64,000 nucleotides of DNA, from positions 4,092,001 through 4,156,000 of the forward strand of contig NC_023036.2 of assembly GCF_000317305.3 (NCBI RefSeq), read 5' to 3'. Below the pieces are notes generated by a model that worked only from the letters and a program-made list of their open reading frames with translations, ran no database searches and was not told the origin of the DNA. Below, one piece after another: positions 25,101 through 35,913 of this stretch. Each line of letters starts with the position of its first letter. Within the stretch, counting starts at the first letter, position 1. A program made the translations under genes and the position numbers. Source of the DNA: Mycolicibacterium neoaurum VKM Ac-1815D (GTDB lineage: Bacteria; Actinomycetota; Actinomycetes; Mycobacteriales; Mycobacteriaceae).

Positions 25101-27002
25101 GCGGCCGTGCCAGATCGCGGTGACCGTGTCGGCGAACCGTCGCGCCACATCCTCGATCTGGGAGTCGGGAGTCGACGGGATGGACTGGTGTGGGGACACC
25201 CGGAACTGGTAGATCCACACCGGCAACCCGTCGGGGCGGGTGACCATGAAGGGTCGCTCCTCGAGCACCACCACACCCATGCACTGCAGCATCGGCAGCA
25301 GCTCCGACAGTGACGCCGAGCGCCCACCCAGGTACCAGGTCAGCCAGTCGACGCGGTCCTGTCCGCCGTCGCGGAACACCAGCTTGACCGAATTGTCCTG
25401 CAGTTCCTCGATGATCGCGATGTCATCGATGGCTTCCTTGGGTGTGAACGCCTGCTTGTACACCTCGGGGAAGGCGTTGGCGTAATGCTCGGCCGACCCC
25501 TGGCTCAGCGAACCGGATTTGACCGAACCGATCAGCCGGTCCGCCCAGGTGCGCGCCGCCTCGGTCAGCAGCTGCTGGATCCGATCCTCGTTCTGAGCAG
25601 AGGTGTCGATATCGGAGCGTTGCACCCCGTCGGGCATCTTGACGGTGAAGTGCACCAGCGCCCAAGGCGATTCGCTTACCCGTGCCGCATAATCGATGCT
25701 GGCGCCGCCGAGTTCACGCACCAGGATGTCCTGCATCGACAGCCGCACCGCGGTGGTGTAGCGATCGCGTGGCAGATACACCAGTGCCGAGACGAAATGG
25801 CCGAGCTGATCAGCGCGTAGGAACAACAGGGTGCGCCGCAGCGACCCTAGATCGACCACGGCACGCGCCATCTCCATCAGATCCGGAGTGTGCAGCGCGA
25901 AGAGCTCGGAGCGCGGGATGGTCTGGATGACGTCGAGCATCAGTTGGCCGGGATGGCTGGGATCCGAATGTGACTGCGCCAGCACCTCATCGACCCGCCG
26001 GGAGATCAGCGGGATCTCCAGTACATTGGCATTCATGGCGGCGATGGTGAACAGGCCGACGAACCGATGCTCGATGGCCTGGCTGGACGACGCCCCCGCC
26101 GGGTTCTCGCGGACCACCACGATATAGGGATAGGCGCCGTACCGGACGAAACTGGGCATGGTCGCCTGGGCGAGCACCAGCAGGTCCTCGGCGTCGGTCA
26201 GCTGGGGCAGCACATCGGTGCGCAACTTGAGCACACCGAGCCGGCTGGCCGGATCGACGGTGGCCGCACCGTGCTGCACGGCGCAACGCTGGTAACCGAG
26301 CAGGACGAAGTGGCCGTCGCCGAGCCAATGCAGCAGCGCGGCCACATCACGGCGATCCGGGCCGAGGAAGTGCCCGGCATGGTCGGAGTCCAGCGCATTG
26401 GCCAACCCGATCAACGTCGCGTTCAGCGCCGCGGAATCGGCGGCCACCTCACGCGCGTCGGCCAGCACCGAGGGCAGTAGCTCGGTCACCCGCGCGACGG
26501 CGTCGGCATCGGCGGAGGCGGCCAGCCGGATGTGCACCCACATCTCGTGCGTACCGTCGACCGCCGTATCGGGATCGCCCGCGGCGGCCAGCTCCACCAG
26601 GTCTCCGTCACCGTTGCGGCTGACCCGCAGCACCGGGTTCATCACGCCGACGTAGGCCACGCCGAGCCGATGCAGCAGGACGGTGACCGAGTCCATCAGC
26701 ATCGCGCTGTGGTCGGTCACGATCTGGATGGCCGGACCGAAACCGGCTGGGTCGTCGGCGGCGTACACCGCCACCAGGGTCTCCCCCGGTGCGCGGCGGC
26801 GACCGAGCGTCGCGTGGGCGGTGATCAGCTCCGGGGGCACCGCCGTGGTGGTGGGTCGGGCGATCGGCGCGGTGATCGCGGTATCCGCGGCCGGTGCGTC
26901 ACCGAAGGGGCCGTGATGGGTCTCGGCATAGGCATCGGACAGCCGCGCCAGAGCATCTCCGTCCAGATGCACCTGTGCGGTCGTTCCGGGGTTCACCGTC
27001 AT
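22143..27002 (-). CDS. gdh: NAD-dependent glutamate dehydrogenase, 180-kDa class
   Basis: A 1619-residue enzyme that oxidises glutamate to 2-oxoglutarate with NAD+. The large N-terminal part (about 1-700) holds ACT-like regulatory regions; the catalytic core at about 740-1200 includes GGLRWSDRREDFRTEILGL, the Lys-containing GAKGGFVVKSPP and the dinucleotide region VVGVGDMSGDVFGNGML. The C-terminal helical domain is specific to the L180 class. In M. smegmatis and M. tuberculosis the homologue (Rv2476c) is inhibited by unphosphorylated GarA. GAGGAG lies seven bases before ATG 27002. The mRNA leader carries three tandem decamers. Confidence 0.95.
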   Translation of the reverse strand: MTVNPGTTAQVHLDGDALARLSDAYAETHHGPFGDAPAADTAITAPIARPTTTAVPPELITAHATLGRRRAPGETLVAVYAADDPAGFGPAIQIVTDHSAMLMDSVTVLLHRLGVAYVGVMNPVLRVSRNGDGDLVELAAAGDPDTAVDGTHEMWVHIRLAASADADAVARVTELLPSVLADAREVAADSAALNATLIGLANALDSDHAGHFLGPDRRDVAALLHWLGDGHFVLLGYQRCAVQHGAATVDPASRLGVLKLRTDVLPQLTDAEDLLVLAQATMPSFVRYGAYPYIVVVRENPAGASSSQAIEHRFVGLFTIAAMNANVLEIPLISRRVDEVLAQSHSDPSHPGQLMLDVIQTIPRSELFALHTPDLMEMARAVVDLGSLRRTLLFLRADQLGHFVSALVYLPRDRYTTAVRLSMQDILVRELGGASIDYAARVSESPWALVHFTVKMPDGVQRSDIDTSAQNEDRIQQLLTEAARTWADRLIGSVKSGSLSQGSAEHYANAFPEVYKQAFTPKEAIDDIAIIEELQDNSVKLVFRDGGQDRVDWLTWYLGGRSASLSELLPMLQCMGVVVLEERPFMVTRPDGLPVWIYQFRVSPHQSIPSTPDSQIEDVARRFADTVTAIWHGRAEIDHFNELVLRAGLTWQQVTILRGYAKYLRQAGFPYSQSFVEGVLNGNPSTARSLVELFEALFTPEADLAESGRTLDAQAAAAAVAADIDALVSLDTDRVLRAFASLVQATLRTNYFVGSPDSARAQDVLSFKLNPGLIDELPLPRPKFEIFVYSPRVEGVHLRFGFVARGGLRWSDRREDFRTEILGLVKAQAVKNAVIVPVGAKGGFVVKSPPVPTGDAAVDRDATRAEGVACYRLFISGLLDLTDNVDKSTGEVVTPAGVVRRDGDDAYLVVAADKGTATFSDIANDVAKSYGFWLGDAFASGGSVGYDHKAMGITARGAWESVKRHFREIGVDTQSQDFTVVGVGDMSGDVFGNGMLLSKHIRLVAAFDHRDIFLDPDPDPAASWAERERMFALPRSSWADYDTRLISEGGGVFSRAQKSIPISAQVREVLGLPDGVQEMTPPALMKAILLAPVDLFWNGGIGTYIKAESESDADVGDRANDAVRVNGNQLRVKVVGEGGNLGVTQRGRIEFDLAGGRINTDALDNSAGVDCSDHEVNIKILVDSLVTTGKVSADERTELLMSMTDEVGRLVLADNIDQNDLMGTSRANAASLLAVHARQIREFVTERGLNRELEALPSEKEILRRREIGIGLTSPELATLMAHVKLTLKDEVLRTDLPDQEVFAARIPQYFPVELRDRFVGEIRSHQLRREIVTTMLVNDLVDTSGITYAYRMTEDTGVGPVDAVRAYAATDAIFKVGEVWRDIKEAGIGGLPTAVTDRMTLDLRRLIDRAGRWLVNYRPQPLAVGAEINRFAEQVATLTPLMPQWLRGDDKAIVAKESGEFEAQGVSKELAYTVANGLYRYSLLDVIDIADIADRDAVEVADTYFALMDHLGIDGLLTAISGLERDDRWHSLARLAIRDDIYGSLRALCFDVLAVGEPDETGEQKIEEWEFTNSSRVDRAQRTLDEIQSEGQRDLATLSVAARQIRSMTRTSGTGTSG

Positions 27003-27022
27003 GGGCGAAGGCTCCTCACTGA

Positions 27023-27053
27023 GACTTCTCGGGACTTCTCGGGGACTTCTCGG
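27023..27053 (-). repeat. three tandem decamers in the gdh leader
   Basis: GACTTCTCGG occurs at 27023-27032, 27033-27042 and 27044-27053 (sense strand CCGAGAAGTC), about 20 to 50 bases before the gdh start codon. They could be protein-binding half-sites or an mRNA structure element. Confidence 0.8.
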
Positions 27054-27145
27054 TCGTACGCGTTGCCTGGCGCGGCAACCACTCGAGCGACCCTATCGCC
27101 CTCGTGCGGCCTTTGGTCGCAGTCCCGCCGGTTCACCCCCTCCTG

Positions 27146-27195
27146 AACGACGAAATGGTCGCCGGATGTCATCATCCGGCAACCATTTCGTTGTT
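27146..27195 (-). terminator. long hairpin downstream of ettA
   Basis: A 22-bp stem (27146-27167 with 27174-27195) has one C/A mismatch, one G-U pair and a GTCATC loop. It begins 24 bases past the ettA stop and probably separates ettA from gdh expression. The run of T is on the plus-strand side, so termination may be bidirectional. Confidence 0.75.
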
Positions 27196-27218
27196 TTCAG
27201 TCTTCGTGACCGAGGTTT

Positions 27219-28892
<1,674 letters not shown>

Positions 28893-28969
28893 GCCGTCGT
28901 CATGCCTTTCGTCTGGCTGCAGATCGCGTAAAACTCGCAACCCATCCTAGGCACCGGCCGAACTCCCGG

Positions 28970-29428
28970 TTACGCCGACAGGGACAGCCCCTGCTCGGCC
29001 GCCGCACCAGGGACCACATCCGGGGCCGCGTCCTCGGTGTCGGCTTCGTCCTGCGATGCCCGGATCCCGACCGAGCGGGTGCGTTCCAGCTTGACGCGGC
29101 ATCTGCTCAGATCCGGCCCCACCGAGTTGGCGCGGACCTCGACCGAGGACCGGCGGTTACCGTCCTTGTCCTCGTATTCATCGGTGTAGATGTGCCCGAG
29201 CACCACCACCGGATCCCCCTTGTAGAGCACGCTGGTGATGCCCTCGGCGACCTTGCCCCAGCAGTTGACGGTGACGAACAGCGAGGTGCCGCTCTCCCAA
29301 CTGCCATCGGGCATCTTGCGCCGCGAATTGCTGACCACGCGGAAGCGGACGAAGTCCTGGTCACCGACGCGCCTGGCGACGGGGTTGGTGGCGACGGTGC
29401 CGACAATGGAAAACGGGGTCTCGAACAT
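28970..29428 (-). CDS. ssbB: second single-stranded DNA-binding protein (SsbB)
   Basis: A 152-residue OB-fold protein that binds single-stranded DNA. The OB core covers about residues 1-115 (FETPFSIVGTVATNPVARRV, TSLFVTVNCWGKVAEGI, GDPVVVLGHIYTDEYEDKDG). The tail is acidic but ends in GLSLSA and lacks the DDDIPF-type tip of the replicative SSB that recruits partners, so this is the paralogue corresponding to Rv2478c/MSMEG_4701. ATG 29428 is chosen for GAAAGG six bases upstream; the frame stays open far upstream only as a shadow of the kinase gene. It is divergent from the PknB-like kinase. Confidence 0.93.
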   Translation of the reverse strand: MFETPFSIVGTVATNPVARRVGDQDFVRFRVVSNSRRKMPDGSWESGTSLFVTVNCWGKVAEGITSVLYKGDPVVVLGHIYTDEYEDKDGNRRSSVEVRANSVGPDLSRCRVKLERTRSVGIRASQDEADTEDAAPDVVPGAAAEQGLSLSA

Positions 29429-29659
29429 GACATGCCTTTCGGTCGTGCGCGGCGCCGGGTTCGCACCGGCCTGTGCACCCATTGACCCGTCGCCGACCGA
29501 CATCGCAGCGCGGTACGCGCCCGCCGCGGGTGGTGCTGTGGATGAATCCGCAACTGTGGATAACTCCCCGGTTACCGCCCACCAGCCACCGGCCGCGGGG
29601 CTTTGCGCGATGATCGACGGTGTGGCAGATGAGGGCACCGCAGTGATCGGACGCGCGCA

Positions 29660-31501
29660 ATGACCATGCCGCAACGTCTGACGGACCGCTATGAGCTGGG
29701 CGAACTGCTCGGCTTCGGGGGCATGTCGGAGGTGCACCGGGCGCGCGATATCCGGCTGCATCGCGACGTGGCGATCAAGATCCTGCGGGCCGATCTGGCC
29801 CGCGACCCGAACTTCTCCCAACGGTTCCGGCGTGAGGCTCGGCACACCGCGGCACTGAACCATCCGTCGATCGTCGCGGTATACGACACCGGCGAGGCGC
29901 AGTCCGCGACCGGCATGTTGCCGTTCCTGGTCATGGAGTACGTCGAAGGCATGACCGTCAGCCAGCTCATCCAGCAGCACGGGACGCTCCCCCCGGCCCA
30001 GGCGATGGCCATCATCGACGGGGTCTGCACCGCGTTGGAGTTCAGCCACAGCCGCGGCATCGTGCACCGCGATATCAAGCCGGCCAACATCATGGTCACC
30101 CCGAACGGCGCGGTGAAGGTGATGGACTTCGGGATCGCCCGCTCCATGAACGCCACCACCGGTGATCGGCTGACGGCCACCTCGGCGGTCGTCGGCACGG
30201 CGGCCTACTTCTCCCCCGAGCAGGCGCGCGGTCAGCAGGTCGACGCCCGCACCGATGTGTACTCGCTCGGCTGCGTGCTCTACGAGATGCTCACCGGGCA
30301 GGCACCGTTCACCGGCGACACCCCGTTGTCGGTGGCCTACCAGCACGTCCGGGAACGCCCGGTCGCGCCGTCGAAGCGTCACCCCGGCATCTCCCCCGAG
30401 CTCGATGCGGTGGTTCTGACGGCGCTGGCGAAAAAGCCGGGCAAGCGCTACCAGAGCGCCGCCGATCTGCAGGCAGACCTACGCCGGGTCAGTGCCGGCG
30501 GAAGTCCGGTGGCCACGACGCCGCAGGCCGACGAGCTCGATCTGCCCGATACGGGTGAGCCCGCCGGGCCACTCACCCTGCAGATGCCCGCGCAGCAGGC
30601 CCACGGCAGGTCTCGGCGCTGGGCCATCGGCGGTGCGCTCGCGGCGGTGCTGGCGCTGGTGGTCGGTGGCGTCTACATTGTCGGCGCGATGAACCGGGTC
30701 CAGGTGCCCGATGTCACGGGCCTGGACCGTGCGGCGGCGGTGAGCCAACTGCAGGACCGCGGCCTGAATCCCACGGTCGACTCCATGCCCGACGGCACGG
30801 TGCAGGCCGGTCAGGTGATCGCCACCGACCCGGCGGCGGGTTCGTCGATCTCCGAGGGCGGAGATATCACGGTCAACGTGTCGACCGGGCCGGAGCAGCG
30901 GCGGGTGCCCGATGTCGCGTCGATGTCCTACGAGGATGCCGTGCGGGCGCTGCGGGACGCCGGGTTCGATCGCGTCCGCCGCCAACCGCAGGCCTCCACG
31001 GCCGAACAGCTCGACCGGGCCATCGGCACCGAACCCGCCGCCGGCCAGGATTCGGCGACCAGCAACGAGATCGTCATCATGGTCGGGTCGGGACCGTCAT
31101 CGCGGCAGCTGCCCGATGTGACCGGCCAGACCGTCGAGCAGGCCACCAAGAACCTGAACACCGCCGGTTTCACCACGATCCTGCAGGCCGACACCGACGG
31201 GGTGCTGCCCGCCGGTGAGGTGGCGGGCACCGATCCGGCGCCCGGGGCGTCGGTGGCCACCGACGCCCCGATCACGCTCAAGGTTTCCCGCGGGAACCAG
31301 TTCCCCATGCCGGACCTGACCGGGCTGTTCTACGGCGATGCCCTGCAGCAGCTGCAGGCGCTCGGGTTCACCGGCCGACTGCTCAAGGGCCCCGATGTGG
31401 ACGCCGGCGGCGACCGGCGCGCCCGGGTGGTGCGCCAGGACCCGGCACCGCGCGCGGGGGTGAACCGCGACGGGACCATCACGGTGAGCTACGGCAGCTG
31501 A
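29660..31501 (+). CDS. PASTA-domain Ser/Thr protein kinase, PknB paralogue
   Basis: A 613-residue receptor kinase. The kinase domain at about 10-280 has LGFGGMSEV (P-loop), VAIKIL (Lys), HRDIKPANIM (catalytic loop), DFG and a Thr-rich activation loop before GTAAYFSPEQ. A transmembrane helix is at about 317-338. Four extracellular PASTA repeats follow (each opening VPDV, LPDV or MPDL), which bind muropeptides in PknB. By eye it closely resembles M. tuberculosis PknB along its whole length, but it is not beside pknA, rodA or pbpA, so it is a paralogue. ATG 29666 is an alternative start. It probably senses cell-wall state. Confidence 0.93.
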   Translation: MTMPQRLTDRYELGELLGFGGMSEVHRARDIRLHRDVAIKILRADLARDPNFSQRFRREARHTAALNHPSIVAVYDTGEAQSATGMLPFLVMEYVEGMTVSQLIQQHGTLPPAQAMAIIDGVCTALEFSHSRGIVHRDIKPANIMVTPNGAVKVMDFGIARSMNATTGDRLTATSAVVGTAAYFSPEQARGQQVDARTDVYSLGCVLYEMLTGQAPFTGDTPLSVAYQHVRERPVAPSKRHPGISPELDAVVLTALAKKPGKRYQSAADLQADLRRVSAGGSPVATTPQADELDLPDTGEPAGPLTLQMPAQQAHGRSRRWAIGGALAAVLALVVGGVYIVGAMNRVQVPDVTGLDRAAAVSQLQDRGLNPTVDSMPDGTVQAGQVIATDPAAGSSISEGGDITVNVSTGPEQRRVPDVASMSYEDAVRALRDAGFDRVRRQPQASTAEQLDRAIGTEPAAGQDSATSNEIVIMVGSGPSSRQLPDVTGQTVEQATKNLNTAGFTTILQADTDGVLPAGEVAGTDPAPGASVATDAPITLKVSRGNQFPMPDLTGLFYGDALQQLQALGFTGRLLKGPDVDAGGDRRARVVRQDPAPRAGVNRDGTITVSYGS

Positions 31502-31534
31502 CGCCGCCAGCAGGTCTTCGCTACCAGGTCTTCG

Positions 31535-33544
31535 CTACGAAGTCTTGTTGCCGCTGTCGATATCGGCGAGCTTGGCCAGCATGTTGTTGTAGGCCGCCAG
31601 CTCGGCGTCCTCGTCGCGGTCGGCGGCCCGATCGAGCCGCTTGGCCACGCGGTTGTCGCTGCGTCGCCACTGGATCAGCAGCGCCAGCATCACCAACACC
31701 AACGGCACCTCACCGGCTGCCCAGGCAATACCTCCGCCGAGCTTCTGATCGGCGAGCAGGTCGGGATTCCACGGCAACCGCAGTGAACGGTAGAAGTCGC
31801 CTGCGAGCACCGTGTTCATCCCCATCAGGACCACCCCGAAGAAGGCGTGCAGTGGTAGTGAGCCGAACACCATGGCGAGCTTGCCCAGCGGCGGGATCGG
31901 TCGCGGGGTGGGGTCCACGCCGATGACCACCCAATAGAACAGGTAACCGCTGAGCAGGAAGTGCAGGTTCATCGCCAGGTGGGCACCGTGGCTGTCAGCC
32001 GCGACGTCGAAGATGCCGCCGAAGTACAGGCCGTAGAACCCCGCCACGAAGATCGCGGTCGACACGATCGGGTTCGTGAAGAACTGGGACACCTTGCTGT
32101 GCAAGGCGGCCAGCAGCCACTCCCGCGGACCGGGCGGCCGATCCTTGCCAGCGGTGGGCAGCGCGCGCAGCGCCAGCGTCACCGGTGCACCGAGCACCAG
32201 GAGCACCGGCACCAACATCGACAACAGCATGTGGGCCGTCATGTGCATGCTGAACATCGCGGGCATGTAGCGGCCCAGGCCCGAGGACGTCGCGAACAGC
32301 AGCGCCGCACAGCCCAGCAGCCAGGCGATGGTCCGCCCGACGGGCCAGGCGTCACCGCGTCGGCGCAGCCGCACCACCGCGAGCACGTAGACGGCGGCCG
32401 CGATGATCGCCGCGGTGCCGAAGATGAGGTCGAAGCGCCATTCGAACAGGATTCGGGCCAGTGTCGGCGGGCCGGACAGGTCGTACCCGATGGCGACCTC
32501 GGTGATCGACGGCAGCCGCACCGGCGGCGGTGGCGGGGTGCGGCCGAGCGCGACCGCGAGCCCGAAGGTGAAACCGAAGATCAGCGATTCGACCAACGCC
32601 AGCCGGATCAGCGGGCCGCGCGCGGTGGGGTCGGCCGCCAGCGCGGTGACGCTGCGCCTTCGCTGCAGCCAGCCGAGGACACCGAGGGCCACCAGCGCCG
32701 TCATCTTGCCGACGAGCAGCCATCCATAGGTCTGGGTGAAAAGGTCGGACGGTTGGATCCGGACCAGCGCGTTACCGACGCCGGATACCGCCATGGCGAA
32801 GAAACACCACACGGCAATCCGGGAGAACCGCCTGGCCGCCAGGTCGGTGTGCTCGCCCCCGCGGAACGCCAGCGCCCACAGCGCCAGCAACCCGCCGGCC
32901 CACAGCACTCCGGCGACCAGGTGGATGAGCAGACTGTTGGTGGCGATGTCGTGACTGCCGCCCGAGGACGAGTGTCCGGTCAGCGCCAGCGGCAGCAGGG
33001 TGATCAGTGATCCGGCCAGCAGCACCGGCGTCCACGACCAGCGCAGGACCGGGATACTGGCGAGCGTGACGATGGCCGCGAGTAAGGCCGTCCAACGCCA
33101 GGTGCCCGCGGTCTCGACCATGCTGGCCACGGTCCAGATGTCGACCGGGTTGAGCCGGTCGACCAACGGGGCGCCGGTGATATCGGAGACGGTCAGCGGC
33201 ACCAGCAGCGCCGCGCACACCGTCCACGCGCCGGCGGCGACGGTCCCGGTCCGCAACGCCCGGTACCCGGCCACGTCCAACACCCCGCTGCGTTGCGGCG
33301 GAACCAGGAATGCAGCCATCAGGAAGGAGCCGACGGCGATGGCGGCCGCGATCTCGCCGGCGGCCCGGACGAACGGGAGCCCGTAGGTGGTGGCGGGGCC
33401 GGGGTTGGGCAGCCCGGTGGCGGCCAGCGCGTCGACGAGCGACAGGCCGCCGACACCGGCGGCGACCGCCCCGGCCAGCAATGCGACACCCCACAGCATC
33501 GGCCAGACGGTGCGCACGCGCACCGGGGTCGCAACGGTAGTCAT
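31535..33544 (-). CDS. CopD/CtaG fusion: copper resistance and cytochrome oxidase assembly membrane protein
   Basis: A 669-residue polytopic protein. The N-terminal half (about 1-340) is CopD-like, with membrane His residues in LTGHSSSGGSHD and LLIHLVAGVLWAGG. The C-terminal half (about 360-640) is a caa3-type CtaG domain, with MFSMHMTAHMLLSMLVP and MNLHFLLSGYLFYWV, whose Met/His pattern suits copper. It resembles Rv0102. It should move or deliver copper for cytochrome oxidase or resistance. The ATG start is clear. It lies between the kinase (convergent) and plsB2 (same strand, 23-base gap), possibly at the end of the lipid operon transcript. Confidence 0.9.
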   Translation of the reverse strand: MTTVATPVRVRTVWPMLWGVALLAGAVAAGVGGLSLVDALAATGLPNPGPATTYGLPFVRAAGEIAAAIAVGSFLMAAFLVPPQRSGVLDVAGYRALRTGTVAAGAWTVCAALLVPLTVSDITGAPLVDRLNPVDIWTVASMVETAGTWRWTALLAAIVTLASIPVLRWSWTPVLLAGSLITLLPLALTGHSSSGGSHDIATNSLLIHLVAGVLWAGGLLALWALAFRGGEHTDLAARRFSRIAVWCFFAMAVSGVGNALVRIQPSDLFTQTYGWLLVGKMTALVALGVLGWLQRRRSVTALAADPTARGPLIRLALVESLIFGFTFGLAVALGRTPPPPPVRLPSITEVAIGYDLSGPPTLARILFEWRFDLIFGTAAIIAAAVYVLAVVRLRRRGDAWPVGRTIAWLLGCAALLFATSSGLGRYMPAMFSMHMTAHMLLSMLVPVLLVLGAPVTLALRALPTAGKDRPPGPREWLLAALHSKVSQFFTNPIVSTAIFVAGFYGLYFGGIFDVAADSHGAHLAMNLHFLLSGYLFYWVVIGVDPTPRPIPPLGKLAMVFGSLPLHAFFGVVLMGMNTVLAGDFYRSLRLPWNPDLLADQKLGGGIAWAAGEVPLVLVMLALLIQWRRSDNRVAKRLDRAADRDEDAELAAYNNMLAKLADIDSGNKTS

Positions 33545-33567
33545 GCCGTCAAGGTTAGGCGGGGGTC

Positions 33568-35913
33568 TCAGCCGGTCGTGGGGCGGCGTGACTCCCGCTC
33601 GCGCCGGCGGTACTGGCGGAACGCCGTCTTCTCGACGGTGTTCAGGTCGGCGAGGATTCCGCGGATCTCGGTGAGGAAGGCCTGGCGCCGTTCGGACAGA
33701 TCGGCCGCACGACGCAGCAGGTTCTGATCGGCGACCACCTGCCGGGCCGTGGCGAACAGCAGAGCCGATACCGATTCGGCGCTGCGCACCCTGCCTTGGG
33801 CGACATGCTGGCGTCCGACGCCGAGTGCCAGCTTGGTCAGATCGGGTTCGGAGATCTCGGAGGACGCGTCGCGCAGCACGTCGGCGACGATCTCGTAGGC
33901 CTCGAAGAAGGGACGCAACATGGCCGCACCCAACAGTGGCTGCTTGACCCGCAGCAGCTCAAGTATCGACTCGGGGCCCTCAGCGATGCGGTCCTCCCAG
34001 CCGTCCACCCAGCTCATCTCCCGGGTGACGTTCTCCCGGAAGGCCACCGAGTCGGCGAAGTAGAACTCGAACTTGAGCAGGTCACGCAGGCGCAGCACCT
34101 GTGACCAGAACGCGTCGAGCCAATCGGACTCGGCGGTCGCGGCGTGCGCGAGCGCCAGCTCGATGATCGAGGTCTCCAGGAACGCGTAGATGATCGAGTT
34201 GCGGTAGAACGCGGCCTCGTGTTCGTTCTCCGGCGCGATCCGCCACACGGGTTCGCGGCCACCGTCGACCCTGGTGACCGGATGTCCGCCGGAGAGCGCA
34301 TCCACCGCGGCGCGCACCCCCTCCTTGGTGCGCAACCGCAACACGCTGTTGGTCATCGGGATCTCGCGGCGCTCAAGGTAATCCAGGGCGTCGGCGAAGG
34401 TGTGGTGCAGCTGGTCGACGGTCAGCGCCACCCCACGCGCGGCAAGCAGCAGCGCCGAGACCAGACCGGTGGCGTTGACCGGAGTGACCTGCACGATGCG
34501 CCAGGCGACCTCGAAGGCCATCTTCTGCATGGCCAGCCGTTTGGCCTCGGGGCTGGTGGCGATGGGGCCGTTGGGCTCGCCGAGATACTGCCGCATCGAG
34601 ACCGCTTCGGGGAACCGGACGTAGATCTTGCCGTAGTTGCGTTCACCCTGGGCCTTGATGAAGTTGTAGAGCCAGCTGACGCTTTCGGGCGTCTTCTCCC
34701 CGCCACGCGCGTACTCGGCGTATTCGGCGGTCTCGTGCAACTGGTCGAAACTGATCGACACGGGTTGCAGCAGGATGTCCTCACTGCGGCCATCGAGATA
34801 GGCGTCGGCGACGTAGGACAGCAGACCGAGCTTGGGCGGCAACATCTTTCCGGTCCGCGACCGGGTGCCCTCGATGGACCAGTTGAGGTTGAACCGCTTC
34901 TCCACGATGTAGCCGACGAACTGGCGCAGCACGTACTTGTACAGCGGGTCGTCGAGTTTGCGGCGCAGGAAGATGACCCCGGAGTGCCGGAAGATCGGGC
35001 CCATGAAGCCGAAGGACAGATTGATCCCGGCGAAGGTGTGCACCGGTGGTAACCGGTTCTCCTGCATGGCGACCGGGACGATGACACCGTCGAGGTAAGA
35101 GCGATGGGAGAACAGCAGAACGGCCGGGTGGACCTCCAAGGCCCCACGCATGGCCTCGATCTCGGCGCTGTCGTAGTCGATGTGCGGATCGAAACCACGG
35201 CTGAAGATCGCCCGGCCCAGCGTCGGGATCAGGTCTACCGAGAACCGGCTCCAGCCGGTGGAGAGCTCGTCGAGCATCTCCCCGGCCTTCTCGATGGTGG
35301 CCCCGGGGATCTGGTCCAATCCCTCCCGGAACCGCGATGAGGCCAGCATCTCCGGCTTCACCAGCCGCGGTGACTTGTATTCGGGGCCGAGCAGCCGCAA
35401 CTCGACGCGCTCGATGGCCAGAATCGCCCTGCGGATGACGAAGCGGGCGAATTCTCGCGGGTTTTCGGCGGTCGTGGTGTCCTGCCACTGCTGGCGAAGC
35501 TCGGAGACCTTGGCCGGTTCACCGGCAACCACCCGCGCGCGGGCCGGGTCTTTGCGCAGGATCCGGCGCTGCAGCAGCTCCGGCGGCCGATACGTGTCGC
35601 GCCCGGATATCAGGGCCACCACCTTGGACCGGGTGGGCAATCCTCCGGGCACCCAGAAGATGCGCACCGGCACGACGGATCGGTCCGGGTCTGCCGAGAG
35701 CAGTTGGACCAACCGGGCCATCACGGTGGCGGGGGGATCATCGGAATGATCGGGTAACAGCAGCACCTCGACCCGGGCCTCGGGCCGCTCACGCTGCTGC
35801 TGGGCCAGCCAGTGGTCGAGCAACTCCTGCTCGGCGGGCGAGCCGACCGCGGCCAACACCAGGGTGTCTCCGGTCGGACTGAAGGTGGCGAAATCCTCAG
35901 CGACCGTTTTCAC
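33568..35913 (-). CDS. plsB2: glycerol-3-phosphate acyltransferase PlsB2
   Basis: A 781-residue membrane-associated enzyme that acylates glycerol 3-phosphate at sn-1, the first step to phospholipids and triacylglycerol. The acyltransferase block at about residues 265-420 has SHRSYLDG (H-x4-D), GAxIF-type substrate loops (FMGPIFRHSGVIFLRR) and IEGTRSRTGK. Large N- and C-terminal helical regions fit the PlsB type. It matches Rv2482c. Start GTG 35913 overlaps the plsC stop (GTGA). It is the last of three coupled lipid genes. Confidence 0.93.
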   Translation of the reverse strand: MKTVAEDFATFSPTGDTLVLAAVGSPAEQELLDHWLAQQQRERPEARVEVLLLPDHSDDPPATVMARLVQLLSADPDRSVVPVRIFWVPGGLPTRSKVVALISGRDTYRPPELLQRRILRKDPARARVVAGEPAKVSELRQQWQDTTTAENPREFARFVIRRAILAIERVELRLLGPEYKSPRLVKPEMLASSRFREGLDQIPGATIEKAGEMLDELSTGWSRFSVDLIPTLGRAIFSRGFDPHIDYDSAEIEAMRGALEVHPAVLLFSHRSYLDGVIVPVAMQENRLPPVHTFAGINLSFGFMGPIFRHSGVIFLRRKLDDPLYKYVLRQFVGYIVEKRFNLNWSIEGTRSRTGKMLPPKLGLLSYVADAYLDGRSEDILLQPVSISFDQLHETAEYAEYARGGEKTPESVSWLYNFIKAQGERNYGKIYVRFPEAVSMRQYLGEPNGPIATSPEAKRLAMQKMAFEVAWRIVQVTPVNATGLVSALLLAARGVALTVDQLHHTFADALDYLERREIPMTNSVLRLRTKEGVRAAVDALSGGHPVTRVDGGREPVWRIAPENEHEAAFYRNSIIYAFLETSIIELALAHAATAESDWLDAFWSQVLRLRDLLKFEFYFADSVAFRENVTREMSWVDGWEDRIAEGPESILELLRVKQPLLGAAMLRPFFEAYEIVADVLRDASSEISEPDLTKLALGVGRQHVAQGRVRSAESVSALLFATARQVVADQNLLRRAADLSERRQAFLTEIRGILADLNTVEKTAFRQYRRRERESRRPTTG

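Noticed and set aside
23295..25313. Long plus-strand frame antisense to gdh
   Set aside because: Same reason: it lies wholly inside the conserved NAD-GDH coding sequence and resembles no protein.
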